From: Caulobacteraceae bacterium
GTDB lineage: Bacteria > Pseudomonadota > Alphaproteobacteria > Caulobacterales > Caulobacteraceae
NCBI GenBank assembly: GCA_947501315.1
Contig: CANMXH010000067.1
Span: 1 to 11,569 of the forward strand
DNA length: 11,569 nucleotides
Reading direction: 5' to 3'
How positions within the stretch are numbered: position 1 is the first letter of the stretch; every line of letters begins with the position of its first letter. A model generated the notes under the pieces. The model saw only the letters and a list, made by a program, of their open reading frames with translations, was not told the DNA's origin and did not search any database. A program made the translations under genes and the position numbers. This document shows positions 6,979 to 11,569 of this stretch, in pieces.

Positions 6979-8307
6979 TCAGTCACGCGCGCCGAAACGC
7001 CAGATCAGGCGAACTTCACCGCCCCAGCCCTCGAAATCAGCCAGTGGCGACGAGGAGTCCCGCCGATTGAAGCTGAGCGCGCCCTCCAGGGTGACGTTCT
7101 CGCGAATGTCCCCCGTCGACCCGCGCGCCGTGAAGGCGCTGAGCGGCGCGCCGACGGCCAACCGGGTGTTGGCGCGAACATCCTCGCGGGTGGCACCGCC
7201 CAGAAAAATCGCATCCGCCTCATCGTATTCGATCCATCGGACCGAGCCGCTGGCGAGGACATAGACCCCCCGGTCGAAGCGCTGGTCGATGCTGAGGCCC
7301 AGTCGCGGGCCCGCATAACCGAACGGCCCATAGCCTGCGGACTTGACCTCATAGTCGAGGCTTCCGTCGACCGTGGTCCGCGATGTCAGCCGGTGGTTCA
7401 GACCGATCCCGGCGGAGAACCGCTCGCCGTCACGATCGCCGCCGAGGAGGCCGGCCAGCGCGTCGATACCCGGCTCGTCAAAATCCTGGCTGACCGCCTC
7501 GGCGCGGACGCTCAAGGTGGTGGCATTGGTCACGCGCCAGCGGCTGTCGCCCCGCACCCCTGCCTCGGTCAGCTGCGGTTCGCCCATGAGGCGGACGTGC
7601 CGCACGAGGGCACCAAAACGCGAGCGTGTCAGACGCGTCGCCCGGGAAACCCCCGCCTCGAGCCCGGCGCGCTGGAAATCGATGGCTGCGCCGGACAAGG
7701 CAGAGCGGTCATAGAGCAGACTGGTCCCATAGACCTGCCATTCCTGGCTGGATCCGATGTCGGCGCGGCCTTCGAGCACCAGCGCGACCTCACTGGACAC
7801 CCCCTCCTCCGGGGTCGGGGCACCGACCAGTTCGAAGGCTGTGAAATAGGCCCCCGCCGCGTCATCTTCATAGGCGATGCCCGCGCTCAGGCTGCCCGAA
7901 ACGGTCCGGGTCGACTGATTCCGTTCAATTCGACGCAGATAGCTCTCGGCCTCGGCCCGCTGAACCGGCGACAGTGGAACAGCGTCCAGTCGCCTCAACT
8001 CGTCCCGCGCGCCCTGCATGTCGCCCAGCCGGTAAAGCACGACGCCATGAAACAGGCGAACCGAATGGCGGTTCGGATCCATGATCAGAAGCCGCTCAAG
8101 CGTCGAGGAGGCGAGGCCGAGATTGCCGAGACGGGCCTGCTCCCGCGCATAGGCGAGGTTCAGGCTTTCGTCGTCAGGCGCAGCGAGGATTTCCGAAAAA
8201 TCCTGGGCCTTTGCCATCGTGGCGTGGGTCCCGAAGGCGGCGGCGAAAGCCAGCCCGAGGACCGCCTGACGCCAGGCTGGACGCCGGGTCCAGGATTCTG
8301 CAACCAT
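6979..8307 (-). CDS. TPR protein with C-terminal outer-membrane beta-barrel (Slam-like layout)
   Basis: 442 residues. Signal peptide 1-34 (basic, then A-V-L-G-L-A-F-A-A-A-F, cleavage likely at A-K-A before Q-D-F). A TPR-type helical region (about 45-128) contains N-L-A-Y-A-R-E-Q-A-R-L-G-N and, one unit later, V-V-L-Y-R-L-G-D-M-Q-G-A-R. The rest (about 135-442) is a run of alternating polar/hydrophobic strands with many Arg/Gly/Tyr/Trp turns, typical of an outer-membrane barrel. The last strand is G-G-E-V-R-L-I-W-R-F, followed by G-A-R-D, so the usual terminal aromatic is four residues from the end. Periplasmic TPRs ahead of a barrel recall surface lipoprotein assembly modulators (Slam, DUF560) and polysaccharide exporters; strict membership cannot be shown by eye. 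Start: ATG at 8307, with a GGGGGG site 7 bases upstream (8315-8320) and directly ahead of the signal peptide; an upstream start at 8352 would add 15 residues that spoil the signal peptide. Confidence 0.75.
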   Translation of the reverse strand: MVAESWTRRPAWRQAVLGLAFAAAFGTHATMAKAQDFSEILAAPDDESLNLAYAREQARLGNLGLASSTLERLLIMDPNRHSVRLFHGVVLYRLGDMQGARDELRRLDAVPLSPVQRAEAESYLRRIERNQSTRTVSGSLSAGIAYEDDAAGAYFTAFELVGAPTPEEGVSSEVALVLEGRADIGSSQEWQVYGTSLLYDRSALSGAAIDFQRAGLEAGVSRATRLTRSRFGALVRHVRLMGEPQLTEAGVRGDSRWRVTNATTLSVRAEAVSQDFDEPGIDALAGLLGGDRDGERFSAGIGLNHRLTSRTTVDGSLDYEVKSAGYGPFGYAGPRLGLSIDQRFDRGVYVLASGSVRWIEYDEADAIFLGGATREDVRANTRLAVGAPLSAFTARGSTGDIRENVTLEGALSFNRRDSSSPLADFEGWGGEVRLIWRFGARD

Positions 8308-8386
8308 CAAGCATCCCCCCGCACGAGTGACCGGACGGTAGGTCGAGCCCAACCGACGGTCAAGCTTGCCGGGCGAGATGGCGTGA
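8308..8386 (-). promoter_or_regulatory. 79-base gap between the LVIVD gene and the TPR-barrel gene, with ribosome binding site
   Basis: Holds the G6 ribosome binding site (8315-8320) of the TPR-barrel gene. I found no convincing terminator or promoter, so it is open whether the DUF305/LVIVD pair and the TPR-barrel/FecR pair form one transcript or two. Confidence 0.4.
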
Positions 8387-10231
8387 CTAGGTACCGACCC
8401 GTCCGAACAGGTCCGCGAGCGCCCGCAAGCGGGTCGCGGCCGCCCCGGTGGCCCTGCCGGACGCCTCGGTGAGCGTCAGCGACAGGGCGGCAGACGCACG
8501 CTTGTCAGCGCGGCCGCCACGCCATTGGTCAATACGGCCCTGCACCCTCCCGGCCAGCGCGGCATCGACCCCCCCGACCCGGGTCAGTTGGTCCAGATAG
8601 GCAGCGGCTACATCCGGCGTATCAGCCCAGACGATGCGGGTCTGGGTCTGGGGATTGATCGTCTCCGCCGTCACAGCCTCGGCGGCGGCGATCTCGGCCG
8701 CCGACAGGTGCTCGCTCGGAACCAGCCGCAACACATCAAGACCGCGAGCGATCTCGCTCGAATAGATCCTGCCGTTGAACCAGTAGGCTGACCAGGATCC
8801 GCCGACGTACAGCCGGCTGGCGTCGATCGGGCCCCGGTCAAAGAAGGCGATCTCCACCGGCCTGGCCGGATCGGTGAAATCCATGATCGAGATCCCGCCC
8901 TGGTACCAGGCCTGGACCATCAGGTCGCGGCCCGGAACCGGGATGATCATCCCGTTGTGGGCGACGCAGTTTTCCGTCGTGCCCTGGGCGCTCGGCAGTT
9001 TGTGGAAACTCTTTCCGGCCAGGGTCCGGTTCTCGATGGTGGCGACCATATTGGCACCCCAGGTCGCGGGATCCGTCGCCCGGCAACGGGCGCCGATGCC
9101 ACCGCCCCATTCATCGGTGAAGACGACCTTGTCGCCGGCATTGTTGAAGGTGGCCGAGTGCCAGTAGGCCATGTCGGGATCGAAGATGTCCGACGTCCGG
9201 CGCGGATTTTCCGGATCGGAGATGTCCAGCAGGATGCCGTTGCCACTGCAGGCCCCGGCGGCCAGGCCGATCTCGGGATAGACGGTGATGTCATGGCACT
9301 GGTTGGTCTGGGCCGTGTCCTGGGTCGCGATACCGGACCGGCCGCCGCGCCAGAGACCTGCCACACGGCCGGTCTGGCTGTCGGCGAAGATGCGCGGCCG
9401 ATTGACGATGGCCGCGTCCTGCGGTCGGTCCAGCTCCACCTTGATCACATCGATCGAGAACAGGGCGGTTTCGGGGTTCTGGTCCGGCTGACCGCCCGTG
9501 CAGATGGCCAGCTCCGCCGCCCCGCGGACGTCTGACGTGCCGGAGTTGTAGACATAGAGGACGTTGGCGTCGGTCGGATGCGGAACCAGCGTATGGGTGT
9601 GCGAGCCCCGGCAGGTCTGGACGGCAGCAATCTGGCGCGGCGCGTTCAGGTCACTGATGTCAAAGATCCGGACGCCCCGGAAACGCTGGGCGGTCACATC
9701 GTCCGACGTCGTCGCGGCACCGCAATTGAGCCGCCCCCGATTTTCCTCGACGGACATGAAGAGCAGGTCGCCATGGACCGAGACATCGCCCTGGCCGCCG
9801 GGGCAGACCACCGACATCACCAGTTGCGGCGGGCCGTCGCCGGAGACGTCATAGGCGTTGAAACCATTGAAATTGCCGACGAACAGCTTGCCGTCTGACA
9901 CGGCCATGTCCGTGTTGGCCATGCCGAGCACGCTGAAGTTCGGATTACCCCTGGCCCGGGCCATCATCGCCTCGCCTTCCTCACGGCTGGTCGGCGGCGA
10001 GAAGCCGATGTCGGGGTCGACAAATCCCGGTGCCTTGCCGATGGCGTGCTCCAGGGCGATGCCTGAAGCCAGCTGGCCCGCATCGGCGAGGCCGGCCGAC
10101 AGGGTGGTGCGGCCGTCCGCTGTGATTTCCTGTGCAGGGGGTGGGGCGACGGCCTGGGCGGCAGCGCCACCGGCACCCAACAGGATGCCGAGAACGGCGA
10201 CAGTGGAAAGCAGGCTGCTGCGAACGTTCAT
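8387..10231 (-). CDS. Secreted LVIVD-repeat beta-propeller protein
   Basis: 614 residues. Signal peptide 1-25 (L-L-S-T-V-A-V-L-G-I-L-L, cleavage likely at A-A-A before Q-A-V). Residues about 100-500 carry repeated propeller strands of the LVIVD type: G-V-R-I-F-D-I-S-D-L-N-A-P (186-198), G-I-L-L-D-I-S-D-P-E-N-P (332-343), G-I-S-I-M-D-F-T-D-P-A-R-P (446-458) and a weaker F-N-A-Y-D-V-S-G-D (124-132). The 'DIS D..nP' signature is that of LVIVD repeats, whose molecular function is not established. Histidines in short conserved-looking motifs (S-H-T-H-T at 210-214, Q-C-H-D at 311-314, Y-W-H-S, V-A-H-N-G) may line a metal or ligand site. Eight cysteines occur in an exported protein, which allows four disulfides. 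The last 110 residues are Ala-rich, helical and unlike a propeller. It starts 21 bases after the DUF305 stop, and from memory this pairing recurs in other bacteria. No enzyme active site is recognisable. Confidence 0.8.
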   Translation of the reverse strand: MNVRSSLLSTVAVLGILLGAGGAAAQAVAPPPAQEITADGRTTLSAGLADAGQLASGIALEHAIGKAPGFVDPDIGFSPPTSREEGEAMMARARGNPNFSVLGMANTDMAVSDGKLFVGNFNGFNAYDVSGDGPPQLVMSVVCPGGQGDVSVHGDLLFMSVEENRGRLNCGAATTSDDVTAQRFRGVRIFDISDLNAPRQIAAVQTCRGSHTHTLVPHPTDANVLYVYNSGTSDVRGAAELAICTGGQPDQNPETALFSIDVIKVELDRPQDAAIVNRPRIFADSQTGRVAGLWRGGRSGIATQDTAQTNQCHDITVYPEIGLAAGACSGNGILLDISDPENPRRTSDIFDPDMAYWHSATFNNAGDKVVFTDEWGGGIGARCRATDPATWGANMVATIENRTLAGKSFHKLPSAQGTTENCVAHNGMIIPVPGRDLMVQAWYQGGISIMDFTDPARPVEIAFFDRGPIDASRLYVGGSWSAYWFNGRIYSSEIARGLDVLRLVPSEHLSAAEIAAAEAVTAETINPQTQTRIVWADTPDVAAAYLDQLTRVGGVDAALAGRVQGRIDQWRGGRADKRASAALSLTLTEASGRATGAAATRLRALADLFGRVGT

Positions 10232-10252
10232 GGCCGGTCTTTCAGGAAGGGT

Positions 10253-11026
10253 TCAGAGATCAGACAAAAGGGACTGCATGCGCAGAATTTCCGCCGACTG
10301 GTCGGCAACGACGGAGGTGGTGAAGTCGGACAGCATCGTATCCTCTGCCGCGCCCGGATTGGCCAGCAGGGCGTCGACCATGTCGAGCGCACCCTGATGA
10401 TGCCGGATCATGCCTTCGAGGAACAGGCGGTCGAAGGCGGGACCGCTCGCCGCGGCCAACGTCTGCATCTGTGCCGGCGACAGCATGCCGGCCATGATTG
10501 GCGTGTCAGAGGGCGGCATCGCGTGGCCGGCATGGTGTGAATGGTCCATGCCGGCGTGCCCGCCGCCCATGCCCGGCATCTCCAGCGGCTGGCCGCGATC
10601 GCTCAGCCAGCCCCGCATCAGGGCGATCTCGGCTTCCTGACCCAGGGCGATCCGCTGACCCAGCCGCCGCACGGTCGGGTGAACCCCCCGCGTCTGCAGC
10701 AGTTCGACCATCTCCACCGCCTGGGCATGGTGGACAATCATATGCTGCATGAAGGCCACGTCATCGTCGGTAAAGGTCGAGCGGCCGAGCGCAATCGCCT
10801 CGGCGGGCGTGACCACACGCGACGCAGCCCCGGGTGCACCGGGCTGGAAGATCGGCGGCGTCTGTTGCCCTGCGCCGAGCGCAATCAGACCGGCCAGGGA
10901 AGTGCCCGCAGCCGCTTCCGTCACGATCCGGGTCAGCGGCCGCGCGTACTGGCCGTCCTCGGCCATCGCCGGAAACGCAAACAACCCCGCGGCCACAACG
11001 CCGGCCAACATCATACGGACACGCAT
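10253..11026 (-). CDS. Exported DUF305 protein with two HH motifs and a Met/His-rich linker (probable copper binding)
   Basis: 257 residues. Signal peptide 1-22, cleavage likely at A-M-A before E-D. Two ferritin-like DUF305 helical modules are seen. The first has F-M-Q-H-M-I-V-H-H-A-Q-A-V-E-M (92-106); the second has F-L-E-G-M-I-R-H-H-Q-G-A-L-D-M (202-216) and an Asp-Gln helix near the C-terminus. Between them, residues 150-181 are rich in Met and His, with M at 150, 153, 160, 170, 178 and 181 and H at 157, 162, 164, 165 and 168. DUF305 proteins such as CopM bind copper, and this composition supports a periplasmic or surface metal-binding role; copper itself is an inference. Start: ATG at 11026 with GGAGG (11032-11036) five bases upstream and the signal peptide directly after. 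A longer frame from 11089 would put 21 charged residues before the signal peptide. It is the first gene of the minus-strand series, 126 bases from the aldehyde dehydrogenase stop. Confidence 0.85.
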   Translation of the reverse strand: MRVRMMLAGVVAAGLFAFPAMAEDGQYARPLTRIVTEAAAGTSLAGLIALGAGQQTPPIFQPGAPGAASRVVTPAEAIALGRSTFTDDDVAFMQHMIVHHAQAVEMVELLQTRGVHPTVRRLGQRIALGQEAEIALMRGWLSDRGQPLEMPGMGGGHAGMDHSHHAGHAMPPSDTPIMAGMLSPAQMQTLAAASGPAFDRLFLEGMIRHHQGALDMVDALLANPGAAEDTMLSDFTTSVVADQSAEILRMQSLLSDL

Positions 11027-11152
11027 CTTTTCCTCCCCGGCTGGCCCTGTCCGGTTCAGCCGAGCATGGCCCAGCCTGAACAGGGTCACAACCGGTCGGC
11101 GCGTAACAAAGAATTCATGCTTTGCGGCAGGCGGGGCCGACCACAGGGCCCT
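11027..11152 (-). promoter_or_regulatory. Upstream region of the DUF305 gene, likely promoter region
   Basis: 126 bases between the aldehyde dehydrogenase stop and the DUF305 start. It contains a strong GGAGG ribosome site (11032-11036); an imperfect inverted repeat in which CCTGT-ccgg-TTCAG (11046-11059) faces CTGAACAGG (11076-11084); and a short AT-richer patch with the dyad CAAAG (11107-11111)/CTTTG (11120-11124). A weak -35/-10 pair (TTGTGA, 17 bases, CATGCT on the minus strand) can be drawn, but the match is poor. The dyads are candidates for a regulator site or a leader hairpin. Confidence 0.35.
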
Positions 11153-11169
11153 TCATGCAGAAGGACCTG
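11144..11169 (-). terminator. Stem-loop straddling the aldehyde dehydrogenase stop codon
   Basis: GGCCCTTC (11147-11154) pairs with GAAGGACC (11160-11167) around the loop ATGCA, with one G-U pair; a bulge allows two more pairs outward. The TGA stop (11155-11153) lies in the loop edge and arm. The 8-base palindrome AGGGCCCT also occurs twice, at 11145-11152 and 11174-11181. There is no T-run, so a terminator role is only possible. Confidence 0.3.
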
Positions 11170-11569
11170 CCGGAGGGCCCTCCACCGGCCGCTGCCGGAT
11201 GACCAGGTTCCGGATCTCGGTCATGTCCTCCATGGCGAATTTCACGCCTTCGCGGCCCAGACCGGAATCCTTGACCCCGCCATAGGGCATGTTGTCGACG
11301 CGATAGCTGGGCACGTCCCCGATCAGGATGCCGCCGACCTCGAGCACATCCCAGGCCCGCATCGCCTTGTGAATGTCGCGTGTGAAGATGCCCGCCTGCA
11401 GGCCGAATCTTGAGTCATTCACCTCGGCCAGTGCCGCCTCGAAATCCGAAAACCGCGACAGGATGGCCACCGGCCCGAAGGCTTCCTCCTCACGGATTTT
11501 CAGGCCACGCCCGACACCCTCCAGCAGGGTGGCGTCCAGCATGGCCCCGGTGCGGTTGCCCCCGCACAG
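11153..11569 (-). CDS. NAD(P)-dependent aldehyde dehydrogenase, C-terminal part (5' end outside window)
   Basis: The frame is open to the right edge; 138 residues are visible, beginning L-C-G-G-N-R-T-G-A. The ATG at 11542 is internal. Family features: the E-E-x-F-G-P-V motif that contacts the cofactor ribose (visible residues about 28-34), F-G-L-Q-A-G-I-F-T, and the C-terminal V-D-N-M-P-Y-G-G-V-K-D-S-G-L-G-R-E-G followed by the oligomerisation strand R-N-L-V-I-R. The catalytic cysteine and the Rossmann part lie beyond the window. A V-P-S-Y-R-V-D-N-M-P-Y-G-G-V sequence in this position resembles lactaldehyde/phosphonoacetaldehyde-type members, but the substrate cannot be decided from this piece. 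It is cytoplasmic, lies on the same strand as the downstream envelope genes, and is metabolically unrelated to them as far as can be seen. Confidence 0.9.
   Translation of the reverse strand: MCGGNRTGAMLDATLLEGVGRGLKIREEEAFGPVAILSRFSDFEAALAEVNDSRFGLQAGIFTRDIHKAMRAWDVLEVGGILIGDVPSYRVDNMPYGGVKDSGLGREGVKFAMEDMTEIRNLVIRQRPVEGPPAGPSA

Noticed and set aside
7393..8472. 359-residue plus-strand frame
   Set aside because: Antisense to the TPR-barrel gene, which has a signal peptide, TPRs and barrel strands. The plus-strand translation matches nothing and spans a gene boundary.
11107..11124. AT-richer dyad around GAATTC as a strong promoter or phage attachment site
   Set aside because: Arms of only five bases, no good -35/-10 match, no integrase or tRNA nearby; kept only as part of the general upstream region.
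10541..11413. 290-residue plus-strand frame
   Set aside because: Runs antisense across two recognised genes (DUF305 and aldehyde dehydrogenase) and their intergenic region; no family features.

Overview
The window is GC-rich throughout. Its genes use GC-ending codons and purine-rich ribosome binding sites. The protein families point to an alphaproteobacterium, most likely of the Caulobacterales type (for example Brevundimonas-like), but no marker gene fixes the genus. No rRNA, tRNA, CRISPR array, transposase or phage gene was seen.

Layout. Positions 1-264 (+) are the 3' end of a membrane protein of the DUF4239/bestrophin-like kind. Positions 265-938 hold no intact gene, only the C-terminal half of a broken short-chain dehydrogenase on the minus strand (525-857). 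Positions 939-6011 (+) encode a 1690-residue repeat protein. It carries a split cadherin-like/tandem-95 domain containing a seven-repeat FG-GAP propeller, four tandem cadherin-like domains, a further beta-domain, 20 in-register RTX nonapeptides, a fifth cadherin-like domain and an acidic, proline-rich tail. Convergent to it is a four-gene minus-strand series, in transcription order: a DUF305 protein (11026-10253), an LVIVD-repeat protein (10231-8387), a TPR plus outer-membrane beta-barrel protein (8307-6979) and a FecR-domain protein (6965-6069). At the right edge (11569-11153, minus) is the C-terminal part of an aldehyde dehydrogenase.

How the genes may work together. All four products of the minus-strand series start with a Sec-type signal peptide, so it is an envelope operon or two adjoining envelope operons. 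DUF305 (two HH motifs, Met/His-rich linker) and the LVIVD propeller form one tight pair, 21 bases apart, probably concerned with metal (copper) handling at the cell surface. The TPR-barrel and FecR proteins form a second tight pair, 13 bases apart. Beside them the giant RTX/cadherin/FG-GAP protein has the look of a calcium-dependent surface adhesin exported without an N-terminal signal. The working hypothesis is that the barrel and FecR proteins help display or anchor the giant protein. This rests on gene proximity and domain type only; no type I secretion ABC transporter or membrane-fusion gene lies in the window.

The most notable observations are the nested design of the giant protein, the exact 72-residue spacing of its seven FG-GAP repeats, the A-B-A-B pattern (636-base period) of its cadherin-like domains, and the TPR-barrel/FecR/adhesin grouping.
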